Source: Acidobacteriota bacterium (GTDB taxonomy: Bacteria; Acidobacteriota; Thermoanaerobaculia; Multivoradales; SZUA-115). From it: a stretch of 40,651 nucleotides of DNA. The DNA lies in the NCBI GenBank assembly GCA_024277255.1, contig JAJRVQ010000054.1, positions 1 through 40,651 of the forward strand, read 5' to 3'. Position 1 is the first letter of the stretch. Every line of letters starts with the position of its first letter. Positions 7,823 through 16,780 of the stretch are shown here, one piece after another. Under the pieces are notes generated by a model that was not told where the DNA came from, made no database searches, and saw only the letters and a list, made by a program, of their open reading frames with translations. A program made the position numbers and the translations under genes.

Positions 7823-9247
7823 ATGAAAAAACTCACCAGACGCACCTTCGCCAAAGGCGCCGCCGCGGCCGCCTTCGGGTTTCAGGTGGTTCCGAGCCGC
7901 GTGTTCGGCGCCAACGACCGCATCACTCTCGCCGGCATCGGCACCGGCGGGAAGGGCGCTGTCGATATCGCCGGCGCGGACAAAGCGGGCTTTCAAATAG
8001 TCGCCCTGTGTGATGTCGTCGATGCATCCAAAGGCCGGACGCTGGGCCGCGAGGCCGCGCTGACCGGGACCCGCCGGAAATTTCCCCAGGCGGCGTTCTA
8101 CCAGGACTGGCGGGAAATGCTCGATAAAGAACCGGGCATCGACGCGGTGACCGTTTCCACCCCGGATCATGTGCACGCCATGGCCTCCATCGCGGCGATG
8201 AAGAAGGGCAAACACGTCTACTGCCAGAAACCCCTGACCCATGACATCTGGGAGGCGCGGATGATGACCAAGGTCGCCCGGGAAACCGGCGTGAAAACGC
8301 AGATGGGTAACCAGGCGCACGCCCACACCAACATGCGGCGCATGGTGGAACTGGTGCGGGCGGGCATCATCGGCGATGTGAAGGAGGTGCACACTTGGAC
8401 CAACCGCCCGATCTGGCCGCAGGCGATGCCGCACTACCCCAAGAAGGAGGAGGTGCCCGCCCACATCGACTGGGATTTGTGGGTCGGTCCGGCGCCCTTC
8501 CATGACTACAGCCCGAAAATCCATCCCTTCAACTGGCGCGGCTACTGGGACTACGGCACCGGCGCTCTCGGCGACATGGCCTGCCACGACATGGACATGT
8601 CCTTCTGGGCGTTGGGTCTGGGTTCCCCCACCAGTGTGGAGGCGATCTCCTCCGGGCCCACGGCAGTTTCGCCGCCGATCTGGTCCACCATCACCTACCA
8701 GTTTCCCGCCCGCGGCAAGCAGCCTCCGGTGAAATATCTCTGGTACGACGGCTACCGGGACGCCGTGTTCAACGAGGAAAAATGGGCCTTGGTGAACAAG
8801 GATGACCCAACGAAAAAACCGTCGCTGCGCAACACCCCGCCGGAGGACATCCTCGAGGGGCAAAACCCGGCCACCGAGAACAAGGGCTACGGCAGCATCC
8901 TGGTTGGCACCCGGGGCAAGCTTTTCTACAGCCGGGCCAAGGACGACTGGTTCGTCAAGCCCAGCTCGAAGCTCGACGGATTCGATTTCCCGGCGCCCAC
9001 CTTGCAGCGCGCCCGCGACAACGATCCCTACAAGGAATTCTACGACTCCATCGAAAAAGACGGGCAGGCCCTGGGCAATTTCGACTACTCCGGGCCGTTT
9101 TCAGAGACCGTTCTGTTGGGCAACCTGGCGGTGAAATTGGGCAAGAAAATCCACTGGGACGGCCCCAACATGAAGGCGACCAACGCTCCCGAGGCCGACG
9201 CCCTGATCCGGCGGACCTATCGCAAGGGTTGGGAGATCACGCTGTAG
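7823..9247 (+). CDS. Tat-exported Gfo/Idh/MocA family oxidoreductase
   Basis: A 474-residue NAD(P)-dependent oxidoreductase-like protein. The N-terminus is a twin-arginine signal (LTRRTFAKGAAAAAFGF), so the protein should be exported folded with its cofactor. A Rossmann-type segment follows (ITLAGIGTGGKG), then the family motif VSTPDHVHAMASIAAMKKGKHVYCQKPL with the EKP-equivalent QKP lysine. The second domain has FNWRGYWDYGTGALGDMACHDMDM, and the chain ends in RRTYRKGWEITL, a tail typical of PVC paralogues. Members act on sugars, inositols or related alcohols; the substrate cannot be read from sequence. It starts 35 bases after the RIC gene but shows no functional link to it. Confidence 0.9.
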   Translation: MKKLTRRTFAKGAAAAAFGFQVVPSRVFGANDRITLAGIGTGGKGAVDIAGADKAGFQIVALCDVVDASKGRTLGREAALTGTRRKFPQAAFYQDWREMLDKEPGIDAVTVSTPDHVHAMASIAAMKKGKHVYCQKPLTHDIWEARMMTKVARETGVKTQMGNQAHAHTNMRRMVELVRAGIIGDVKEVHTWTNRPIWPQAMPHYPKKEEVPAHIDWDLWVGPAPFHDYSPKIHPFNWRGYWDYGTGALGDMACHDMDMSFWALGLGSPTSVEAISSGPTAVSPPIWSTITYQFPARGKQPPVKYLWYDGYRDAVFNEEKWALVNKDDPTKKPSLRNTPPEDILEGQNPATENKGYGSILVGTRGKLFYSRAKDDWFVKPSSKLDGFDFPAPTLQRARDNDPYKEFYDSIEKDGQALGNFDYSGPFSETVLLGNLAVKLGKKIHWDGPNMKATNAPEADALIRRTYRKGWEITL

Positions 9248-9340
9248 GCGTCGTTTCCCACGCTCGCCCGGAACGAACATCCGCGCTGGCCCCGGATATC
9301 CCCGCTTGCTCCCGGGTGGGCTGCGCCTATGTATCCACCC

Positions 9341-10306
9341 ATGAGCCCGGCCAACCACCTCGACCAACTCAAGCAGTTCACCACCGTAGTCGCCGACACG
9401 GGCGATTTTGCCTCCATGGAGGAATACAAACCTCGGGACGCCACCACCAATCCTTCCCTCATTCTTCAGGCCGCCGCCAAGCCGGAGTACAAACATCTGG
9501 TCGAACAGGCTGTCGGCGAGCACCAGGGGACCGCCCTCGCCGGCGCTGCCCTGATTGACAGCGTCATCGACCGTATCCTGATCCTGTTCGGCGTTGAGAT
9601 TCTCAAAATCGTCCCCGGCCGTGTCTCCACGGAAGTGGACGCGCGCCTCTCGTTTGACACCCAAGGCACCATTGCAAAAGCTCGTCACTTGATTGGCCTC
9701 TACGAAAAGGAAGGCATCAGCCGTGAACGTGTCCTGATCAAAATCGCCTCCACCTGGGAGGGCATCCGCGCCGCGGAGGAACTGGAAAAAGACGGCATTC
9801 ACTGCAACCTCACCCTGCTGTTTTCCTTCGCCCAGGCCGTCGCCTGTGCCGAGGCCGGCGCGCGGTTGATCTCTCCGTTTGTCGGTCGTATCTACGATTG
9901 GTTCAAGAAGGACACCGGCATCGATTACCGGGGTGCGGAGGATCCCGGAGTGCTTTCCGTGCGGAAAATCTACCACTACTACAAAAAATTCGGATACCAG
10001 ACCGAAGTCATGGGAGCCTCCTTCCGCAACCCGGGCCAGATCACTGAGCTGGCGGGCTGTGACCTTCTCACCATCAGTCCCAAGCTCCTGGAAGAGCTGC
10101 AAAACACGACGGGCGAACTCGAGCGCAAGCTCACGCCCGAAGCCGCCGCCGCGTCCGATCTGGAGAAAATTTCCTTGGATGAAAAGGCCTTCCGTTTCCT
10201 CTTCAATGAGGACGCCATGGCCACGGAGAAAACCGCCGAGGGCATCCGCAACTTCTCCGCCGACATCGTGAAACTTGAGACCCTCGTCTCGGGTATGATC
10301 GGGTAA
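9341..10306 (+). CDS. tal: Transaldolase
   Basis: A 321-residue transaldolase of the TalB class. It transfers a dihydroxyacetone unit between sedoheptulose 7-phosphate and glyceraldehyde 3-phosphate in the non-oxidative pentose phosphate pathway, in the cytoplasm. Signatures are [12 protein letters not shown] near residue 30, [12 protein letters not shown] near 90, and [14 protein letters not shown], in which the lysine at about residue 134 is the Schiff-base residue. [18 protein letters not shown] and [12 protein letters not shown] follow. ATG 9341 aligns with the usual N-terminus; an in-frame ATG at 9329 adds four residues and cannot be excluded. It converges on a minus-strand gene with only 13 bases between stop codons. 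Confidence 0.95.
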   Translation: MSPANHLDQLKQFTTVVADTGDFASMEEYKPRDATTNPSLILQAAAKPEYKHLVEQAVGEHQGTALAGAALIDSVIDRILILFGVEILKIVPGRVSTEVDARLSFDTQGTIAKARHLIGLYEKEGISRERVLIKIASTWEGIRAAEELEKDGIHCNLTLLFSFAQAVACAEAGARLISPFVGRIYDWFKKDTGIDYRGAEDPGVLSVRKIYHYYKKFGYQTEVMGASFRNPGQITELAGCDLLTISPKLLEELQNTTGELERKLTPEAAAASDLEKISLDEKAFRFLFNEDAMATEKTAEGIRNFSADIVKLETLVSGMIG

Positions 10307-10319
10307 ACGGCGGGTGTCG

Positions 10320-11771
10320 TCATGCCACGATGCCGCGCACCACTTCGCCGGCCAGATCGGTGAGACGGTAGTCGCGCCCGGCGTAGCGGTAGGTGAGGTG
10401 CTCGTGGTCAAACCCGAGCAGGTGCATGATGGTGGCGTGGAGATCGTGGATGTGAACGGGGTTTTCTTCGGCCTTGAAACCGAACTCGTCGGTGGTGCCG
10501 TGGCGGTGGCCGCCTTTGACGCCGCCGCCGGCCAACCACATGGAAAAGCCGTGGTGATTGTGGTCGCGACCGAGTTTGGTGCCGGGTCCGTTGGCGCCGG
10601 GGGTGGGTAGTTCCACCGTAGGCGTGCGGCCGAACTCGCCGCCCCAGATCACCAGCGTGTCCTCCAGCAGACCGCGCATCTTGAGATCCTTGAGCAGTGC
10701 GCCGATGCCGCGATCGGCTTCGCGGGCCAGGCGACCGTGATTTTTTTCGATGTGCTCGTGGCTGTCCCAGGGCTGTCCGGCGCCGTGCCAGACCTGGACG
10801 AAGCGCACGCCACGCTCCACCAGGCGGCGGGCGATGAGCATCTGGCGGCCCTGCAAATCGTCGCCGTACATTTGGCGGACGGAGGCGGGTTCGCGGGTCA
10901 CGTCGAAGGCGTCGGTGGCCTCGATCTGCATGCGGTAGGCGAGTTCGTAGCTCTGGATGCGCGCCTCCAGGTTGGGATCGCCGGCGCGCTCGGCTTGGTG
11001 GCGGCGATTGAGTGCCTGCACCAGGTCGAGTTGCTGGCGCTGCACCGCGCGCGGCGTCTTTTTGTTCTCGATGTTGGCGATGAGCTTTTCGATCTCGGTG
11101 TTCTTGGTGTCGATGTGGGTGCCCTGGTAGGCGCCGGGCAGGAAAGCCGAGCGCCAGTTCTGGGTTTCCACGATGGGCACGCCGCCGGGGCAGAGGGCGA
11201 CGAAGCCGGGCAGGTTTTCGTTTTCCGTGCCCAGACCGTAGGTGATCCACGCGCCCATGCTCGGCGTCACCGAGTTGGTGCGCGGCGCACCGCAGTTCAT
11301 CAGCATCAGCGACGGTTCATGGTTGGGCACATTGGCGTGCATGGAGTTGATCACGCACAACTCGTCGGCCGACTCGGCCACGTGGGGAAACAAATCGCTG
11401 ATCCACTGCCCGCTCTCACCGTGTTGGCGGAAGGTGAAGGGCGACCCCATCGCCGTGCCGGTCTTGCGCTCGGTGCGGAGCTTTTCGCCGGGCAATTCCT
11501 TGCCGTCGTATTTCTCCAGCATGGGTTTGTAGTCGAAGGTGTCGACCTGTGACGGCCCGCCGTTGGCGAAAATGTGGATTACCCGTTTGGCCCGGGCGCG
11601 ATAGTGGGGCTGGCGGATGGAAAGAGGGTTGAGTCGCTCGGCCAACCCTGTCGAAGCGGACACGGCGGCGCGCGCCTCAGGCCCCAGTAAGGCGCCCAGG
11701 CCGAGGGTTCCCATGCCCATGCCGACACGGCCGAGCAATTCGCGGCGGGTGAAAAAATCTTGCGGATTCAT
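10320..11771 (-). CDS. DUF1501 family exported protein, PSD1-associated type
   Basis: A 483-residue DUF1501 protein of a different subtype from the three cassette paralogues. The N-terminus is a Tat signal (FFTRRELLGRVGMGMGTLGLGALLGPEARA). Landmarks include IHIFANGGPSQVDTFDYKP, VINSMHANVPNHEPSLMLMNCG, VQVWHGAGQPWDSHE, LVIWGGEFGRTP, GRDHNHHGFSMWLAGGG and HDLHATIMHLLGFDHE. ATG 11771 is chosen because it begins the Tat signal; in-frame starts further upstream would run into the preceding gene. It lies 22 bases after the PSD1/DUF1549/DUF1553 gene on the same strand, a gene pair characteristic of PVC bacteria, so the two products probably act together outside the cytoplasm. The reaction is unknown. 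Confidence 0.93.
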   Translation of the reverse strand: MNPQDFFTRRELLGRVGMGMGTLGLGALLGPEARAAVSASTGLAERLNPLSIRQPHYRARAKRVIHIFANGGPSQVDTFDYKPMLEKYDGKELPGEKLRTERKTGTAMGSPFTFRQHGESGQWISDLFPHVAESADELCVINSMHANVPNHEPSLMLMNCGAPRTNSVTPSMGAWITYGLGTENENLPGFVALCPGGVPIVETQNWRSAFLPGAYQGTHIDTKNTEIEKLIANIENKKTPRAVQRQQLDLVQALNRRHQAERAGDPNLEARIQSYELAYRMQIEATDAFDVTREPASVRQMYGDDLQGRQMLIARRLVERGVRFVQVWHGAGQPWDSHEHIEKNHGRLAREADRGIGALLKDLKMRGLLEDTLVIWGGEFGRTPTVELPTPGANGPGTKLGRDHNHHGFSMWLAGGGVKGGHRHGTTDEFGFKAEENPVHIHDLHATIMHLLGFDHEHLTYRYAGRDYRLTDLAGEVVRGIVA

Positions 11772-11793
11772 GGCGGGCGGTTGGTTGATTGGG

Positions 11794-14739
11794 TCAATCG
11801 ACGAACAAAAACTCATTCGTCTCCAGCAGGGCCTGGGCGTAGGTCTCCCAGGCGCCGGCGAGATCGGCGGGACCGGAATACTGGGCGGTGTAGTTCCACT
11901 TTGTGCCGGGGTCGGCGGCGTCGTTGAGTTGCGGCTGCCAGCGGTAGCTGTCGAAGGAGGCATGGGCGCCGGGCTCGACCACGAAGTCGATGGTGTCGCC
12001 GGCGCTGAGCGCCAGGTTCTGCGTCGTCATCGACTGCGCGGTCGCCGTCGGCGGCACCGCCCGCTGTAGCACCATTCCCTGGCCGGAGACCACTATCTTG
12101 GCGATGACGCCGTCGCCTTTGCCGATGACGCTCTCGTGGCGGCTGAGGATTCCGCTCACGTTCACTTTCATGGCGCGCGGCGCGGTCCAGCGCATGATGA
12201 GCGCGTGGCCGGCGTCGTTGCCGGGATGGGCGGAGCCGTCGCGCCGCGCCGAGAGATGACCGAGGGCGTTGTTCTTCACCGGATACTCTGCCCGTGCCTG
12301 CCATTTGTCGCCGTCCCAGTGCTCGAGGCGATGAAAATCGATCGCTCCCGTTTCGGGATCGACGGCGCCGTAGCCGTATTGCCAATCGGTCGGGGTCTGA
12401 CGCGCCCGCAGTGGGGCGAGGGACTGGCTCAACCGCTGAATGAATCGCGCGCCGGTCTCGCGATCCGCCTTGTCGGCGTCACGGGCGAACACCGCGCGAT
12501 GCAGGGCGGCGATCTTCGCCTCGGGCGAGGCGGCGCCTTTCACTTCGGGCCGGGCCACGAGTTGTTTGGCCTGCTGCTGGACGAAGGCGTTGTTCATGAG
12601 AAAAAGCGCCTGCATGGGGATGGAGGTGCGTGGCCGTTTGCCGGTGTGCTGCTGCGGGTTGGCGAAGTCGAAAATGCGAAAGGTGGGGTCGATGTTCTGA
12701 CGGTCGATGTAGGCGTAAACGGCGCGCCGGTTGGTGAAGGGCGGTGTCAGCAGTTTCACCGAGCGACCATACAGATCGTTGCCCAGGTTGTTGGCCACGT
12801 TGAGCAGGGCGTCGTGCATTTGCTCGAAGTCGAGCCGCTGCCGGTTGTGGCGCCACAGCAGGCGATTCTCCGGATCGATGGCGGCGAAGTTGGCGCCCGG
12901 TTGCGTGCTTCCCGGATGCACCGAGGCGCGCCGCCACGCTTCCGAGGTGAGGATGAGGCGGTGGAGCTTTTTCAATGACCAGCCGTTTTCCACAAACCAG
13001 GCCGCCAGCCAGTCGAGCAGTTCCGGGTGACTCGGCGCGGCGCCCTCGATGCCGAAATCGCTGACCGTCCGCACCAGACCCTCGCCGAAGTGCCAGGCCC
13101 AGACGCGATTGACGATGACCCGGGCGGTCACCGGGTTGGCTGGATCGGCGATGGCGCGGGCCAGTTCGAGCCGACCGCTGCCGCGCTGAAACTCGGGTGC
13201 GTCCGGCCCCGCCAATGCGGCAAGGAAGCGTCGCGGGGCGATCTCTCCGCGTCGAGTGCGGTCGCCGCGGATGAAGATGGGCTGCGGGATCGCCTTGGGT
13301 CTGTCCTCGAGGATGAGGGCCTTGTCCGGCTCCATCTCGGCGTCGGCGACGAACTTGTCGACCACCTTCTGCAGGTTCTGCAGTTTGCGCCGGTCGGCGC
13401 GGTCGAGTTTGCCCATGAGCGCGGCGCGGCGATTGGCCAGCTCGGGAAATTGCTTCGCCAGCTGCTCCAGTTTCGGCGCGAGGAAATCCTCCACGACCTT
13501 GCGTTTTTCCGCCAGATTGACGAGGTAGGCGTCGTATTCCGGGCCGGTCTTCGGCTGGCCGATCACGGGGAGTTCCTTGGGCGGCACGGAGTTGAGGAAC
13601 ACGCCGAACATGCCGTAGTATTCCGCCGTGGCGATCGGGTCGGATTTGTGATCGTGGCAGCGGGCGCAGCCGACGGTGAGCGCCTGCAGTCCGCGGAAGG
13701 TGGTGTCGATGCGGTCGTCGATGACGTCCTCGATGCGCCCGTTTTTGCTCAGGGTGAGAAATCCCAGCGCGGCGAGGTTGGGCAGATCGTGCGGCTTGTT
13801 TTGATCGACCAACTGCTCGGCGGCGAGCTGGTAGAGCAGGAACTGGTCGTAGGGCAGGTCCGCGTTGAACGAGCGGATCAGCCAGTCGCGGTAGGTGTAA
13901 CTGTAGACAAAGCGGCGCTCGCGGCCGCCGGCCTCGTAGCCCTTGGTGTCGGAGTAGCGGGCCACGTCCATCCAGTGGCGCGCCTGCCGCTCGCCGAAAT
14001 GCGGCGATCCCAGCAGGTGATCCACCAGTGCTGGCCAGGCCTCCGCGTCCGGTCTCGGGTCGTCGATGAATTTTTTGCTTTCCCCGAATTTCGGCGGCAG
14101 CCCGAGCAGGTCGAAATGAGCGCGGCGGTAGAGCGTCGCCCGGTCGGCGGCGGGCGCCGCTTTCAGGCCGGCCTCGGCGAGTTTTTTGTCGATGAAAAAA
14201 TCGATGGGGTGACCGCTGTGTTGTTTTGGTATTTCCGGTTTCATGACCGGTTGAAAGGCCCAGTGATTCTCGCGGTCCGTGTGGTCGCCGTCGGTCAGGT
14301 GATCGCCCGCTTCTTCCGGCCAGGGCAGGCCCATGGCGATCCATTTTTCCAGATGAGCGATGACCTCTACCGACAGCTTGTCGCCGTCCTTGGGCATGTC
14401 CTCTATCTTGGCGGACGCGCCAGCGTGTTTGACCGCGATCAGCAGGGCGCTGGCGGACGGCTTCTCCGGGTTCACCACCTTGCGGTAGTCGCTGCCTTTG
14501 AGAATTCCAGCCCGCGAATCGAGCCGCAGCCCGTTCTTCGCCTTGCGTCCCGTGTGGCATTCGTGGCAGTTCTCCGCCAGCACCGGGCGGATACTGGTTT
14601 CGAAAAACTCAAGTTGCCCGGGTGTGAAAGCGGTCGGAGCGGGCACGCCGACCGCCCCGGCGACAGCAACCGCCGCCGTCGTCACAGCAAGAATAGAAGC
14701 CACCAGCCAGGGCCGCGGGGAGCGCGGGAAACGAGTCAT
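11794..14739 (-). CDS. Planctomycete-type cytochrome c / DUF1549 / DUF1553 (PSD1) protein
   Basis: A 981-residue exported multidomain protein. Residues 1-28 form a signal peptide (MTRFPRSPRPW then a hydrophobic stretch); ATG 14739 is preferred for this reason, although in-frame ATGs at 14784 and 14826 exist. The N-terminal PSCyt1 module has a heme-binding CHECH at residues 58-62. A DUF1549 domain follows (HFDLLGLPP, HWMDVARYSDTKGYE) with a second CxxCH in GCARCHDHK. DUF1553 covers roughly the next 250 residues (VIVNRVWAWHFGEGLVRT, SIPMQALFLMNNAFVQQQAKQL). A beta-rich segment of nearly 200 residues separates this from the terminal AWETYAQALLETNEFLFVD. Electron transfer in the periplasm is inferred from the heme motifs; substrates are unknown. 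It is the first gene of a pair with DUF1501. Confidence 0.93.
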   Translation of the reverse strand: MTRFPRSPRPWLVASILAVTTAAVAVAGAVGVPAPTAFTPGQLEFFETSIRPVLAENCHECHTGRKAKNGLRLDSRAGILKGSDYRKVVNPEKPSASALLIAVKHAGASAKIEDMPKDGDKLSVEVIAHLEKWIAMGLPWPEEAGDHLTDGDHTDRENHWAFQPVMKPEIPKQHSGHPIDFFIDKKLAEAGLKAAPAADRATLYRRAHFDLLGLPPKFGESKKFIDDPRPDAEAWPALVDHLLGSPHFGERQARHWMDVARYSDTKGYEAGGRERRFVYSYTYRDWLIRSFNADLPYDQFLLYQLAAEQLVDQNKPHDLPNLAALGFLTLSKNGRIEDVIDDRIDTTFRGLQALTVGCARCHDHKSDPIATAEYYGMFGVFLNSVPPKELPVIGQPKTGPEYDAYLVNLAEKRKVVEDFLAPKLEQLAKQFPELANRRAALMGKLDRADRRKLQNLQKVVDKFVADAEMEPDKALILEDRPKAIPQPIFIRGDRTRRGEIAPRRFLAALAGPDAPEFQRGSGRLELARAIADPANPVTARVIVNRVWAWHFGEGLVRTVSDFGIEGAAPSHPELLDWLAAWFVENGWSLKKLHRLILTSEAWRRASVHPGSTQPGANFAAIDPENRLLWRHNRQRLDFEQMHDALLNVANNLGNDLYGRSVKLLTPPFTNRRAVYAYIDRQNIDPTFRIFDFANPQQHTGKRPRTSIPMQALFLMNNAFVQQQAKQLVARPEVKGAASPEAKIAALHRAVFARDADKADRETGARFIQRLSQSLAPLRARQTPTDWQYGYGAVDPETGAIDFHRLEHWDGDKWQARAEYPVKNNALGHLSARRDGSAHPGNDAGHALIMRWTAPRAMKVNVSGILSRHESVIGKGDGVIAKIVVSGQGMVLQRAVPPTATAQSMTTQNLALSAGDTIDFVVEPGAHASFDSYRWQPQLNDAADPGTKWNYTAQYSGPADLAGAWETYAQALLETNEFLFVD

Positions 14740-14897
14740 CGCGGAACTCTCGCTCACCCGGCGGATGATCGAAAGCGGCGTCATCACGCATCGGGGGGCG
14801 TGGCGGTGCGGGGATATTTCGACCATAGTGGTTGCCTTTTGGCGGATTTTTTCCACAATCACGCTCGATCACCAAGCCGTCGCCCTCTCCCATTGCC

Positions 14898-16442
14898 ATG
14901 TCCTCCTCATCACCTCAATCCTCCACGCCCGACAAGAAACTCTTCTGGGCCTGCTTCGTGGCGCTGGTGGCGACGTCGTTTTTCTTCGGGCTGCGGTCGG
15001 TCGTCGTTCCCGGTCTGCAGGCGCGCTTCGATCTTTCGGGAACCCAGATCGGTCAGGTGCTGGGGGTGGGGTTGTGGCCGTTCGCGTTCAGCATCATCGT
15101 TTTCAGCTTGATCATCGACAAGATCGGCTACAAGACGGCGGCGTATTTCGCCGTCATCTCCCATACCCTGGCCGTCATCGGCACGCTGGTGGCGATCAAG
15201 ACCGGCTCCTACCAATGGCTCTACTGGAGCACCTTCCTCGTCGCTGTCGCCAACGGCACGGTGGAGAGCTTCATCAACCCGGTGGTGGCGACGATCTTCA
15301 GCAAGGAAAAAGCCAAGTGGCTGAACATCCTGCACGCGGGCTGGCCCGCCGGACTGGCGCTCGGCGGCGCGGCCGGGCTGCTGCTCGGCTACGCCGGCAT
15401 CGGCCTGTTCACGAAGATGGCGGTGTGCCTGATCCCGGTGGTGTTTTACGCGCTGCTCATCGTGCCGTGCCGGTTTCCGGTGCAGGAGCGAGTCGCCGCG
15501 GGGGTCACCTATCTGGACATGCTGCGCGAGGTGGGGGCGCTCGGGTTCACCATGATGGCCTGGCTGGTGGTGATGGGTGTCGGCCAGATTATCAACGCCA
15601 GCATCCCGCTGCCGGTTTCGCTGGGGATTGCGGCCGCGGTCGGAGTCGGTGCTTTTGTGTTCACCCGTTCGCTGGGCAACTGGATGTTCGTGCTCATCCT
15701 CTTGATCATGCCTTTCCTGGCGACCACCGAGCTGGGCACCGACGCCTGGATGGCGGAGTTGCTCGGCGCCGATCTGCCCAAACTGGCGGGCTGGGTTTTT
15801 GTCATGGTTTCCATCATCATGACTATTCTGCGCTTTTACGCCGGGCCCATCGTGCATCGATTTTCGGCTATCGGCTTGCTGGTGGTGAGCGCGGCGCTGG
15901 CCATCGTGGGGCTGCTGTTTCTCGGCTTCGCCCCGGCCGGTGTCATGGTGATCGCCGCCATCGTCTACGCCTTCGGCAAGACTTTTCTGTGGTCCACCAC
16001 GCTGGGGGTGGTGTCCGAGCAGTTTCCCAAGGGCGGCGCGCTGACTCTCAACGGCGTGTCGGCGGTCGGCGTGCTGGGGATGGGAATTCTCGGCGCTCCG
16101 CTGATGGGGCTTTTTCTGGACCGGGGGGTCGACACCGACCTGCGGGCAAATGAACCGGCGCTCTATGCGACCATCGACGGCGGCCCGCGGAAGACCATGT
16201 TCGGCGAGTCACCCAGCCTCGACATGGACGCCGTCGAGGCGCTCGCCGAGGAGGATGCCGACAAACTTGCCGTCATCGTCAACGCCAACAAGAAACGCTC
16301 CTTCATCCGTCAGGCCGCGCTGCCCGCGGTGATGTTGATCGGATACCTGATTCTATTCTTTTATTTCAAGGCGAGGGGCGGATACCGACCGAAGGAGCTG
16401 GCCGCGACCGCCGCCGCCGAAGAGAACGACCCGGGATTTTGA
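14898..16442 (+). CDS. Major facilitator superfamily (MFS) transporter
   Basis: A 514-residue polytopic inner-membrane protein with about twelve hydrophobic segments in two sets and a longer hydrophilic loop between the last two. The first helix starts at KLFWACFVALVATSFFFGL. The loop after helix 2 has an MFS-like IIDKIGYKTAAYF, corresponding to the family's Gly-x-x-x-Asp/Arg loop motif in diverged form. ATG 14898 is chosen over an in-frame TTG at 14832 because it leaves a short polar N-tail before helix 1. The 158-base gap to the divergent PSD1 gene must hold both promoters. Substrate cannot be assigned; sugars or nucleosides are possible from general MFS knowledge only. Confidence 0.85.
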   Translation: MSSSSPQSSTPDKKLFWACFVALVATSFFFGLRSVVVPGLQARFDLSGTQIGQVLGVGLWPFAFSIIVFSLIIDKIGYKTAAYFAVISHTLAVIGTLVAIKTGSYQWLYWSTFLVAVANGTVESFINPVVATIFSKEKAKWLNILHAGWPAGLALGGAAGLLLGYAGIGLFTKMAVCLIPVVFYALLIVPCRFPVQERVAAGVTYLDMLREVGALGFTMMAWLVVMGVGQIINASIPLPVSLGIAAAVGVGAFVFTRSLGNWMFVLILLIMPFLATTELGTDAWMAELLGADLPKLAGWVFVMVSIIMTILRFYAGPIVHRFSAIGLLVVSAALAIVGLLFLGFAPAGVMVIAAIVYAFGKTFLWSTTLGVVSEQFPKGGALTLNGVSAVGVLGMGILGAPLMGLFLDRGVDTDLRANEPALYATIDGGPRKTMFGESPSLDMDAVEALAEEDADKLAVIVNANKKRSFIRQAALPAVMLIGYLILFFYFKARGGYRPKELAATAAAEENDPGF

Positions 16443-16780
16443 GTCTGTGCCTGGTTGACCGCGGCGCGGCGGAAACACCGCGTGTGGCCCGGTCGGCGAA
16501 GTGCGGGAAAAACCTGTGAAACCCGCAAATTTAAAGAGCCGACCGAACCGCACGGGCGTTGTTTCAACCCGAAAGAGTCTGGAGACAGACCCTCTGAAAA
16601 GCATCAGGCGTGCCAGGTGGGTGTTTTTTTGCGCGAATTTTTGGCGGCCTTCTGATTGAAGAGGTGGAGGATGGTTTGATTTTGGCGCGGGGCGGTTTCA
16701 TGGTGGATGTCCGGCGGGAAGAAGAATAAGACGAAGACGAAGAATAGGAATAAGAGGAATTAGAAGAAGCGGGGATTGTG
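16443..16780. other. Intergenic stretch with a polypurine run before dgt
   Basis: No gene is supported in these 338 bases. A small hairpin with a GAGA tetraloop (GTCTG arms) sits near 16578-16591. From about 16720 to 16775 the plus strand is almost purely purine, built from GAAGA, ACGAAGA and GGAATAAGA-like units. The run ends at the dgt start codon and may serve as an extended ribosome-binding or unstructured leader. No clear promoter was recognised. Confidence 0.6.

Noticed and set aside
9101..10411. 436-codon minus-strand open frame over transaldolase
   Set aside because: Transaldolase on the plus strand has its active-site lysine and all motifs; this is a shadow.
13027..15111. 694-codon plus-strand open frame across the PSD1 gene
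   Set aside because: Antisense shadow in high-GC DNA with no domain; it also runs through the divergent promoter region and into the MFS gene in another frame.
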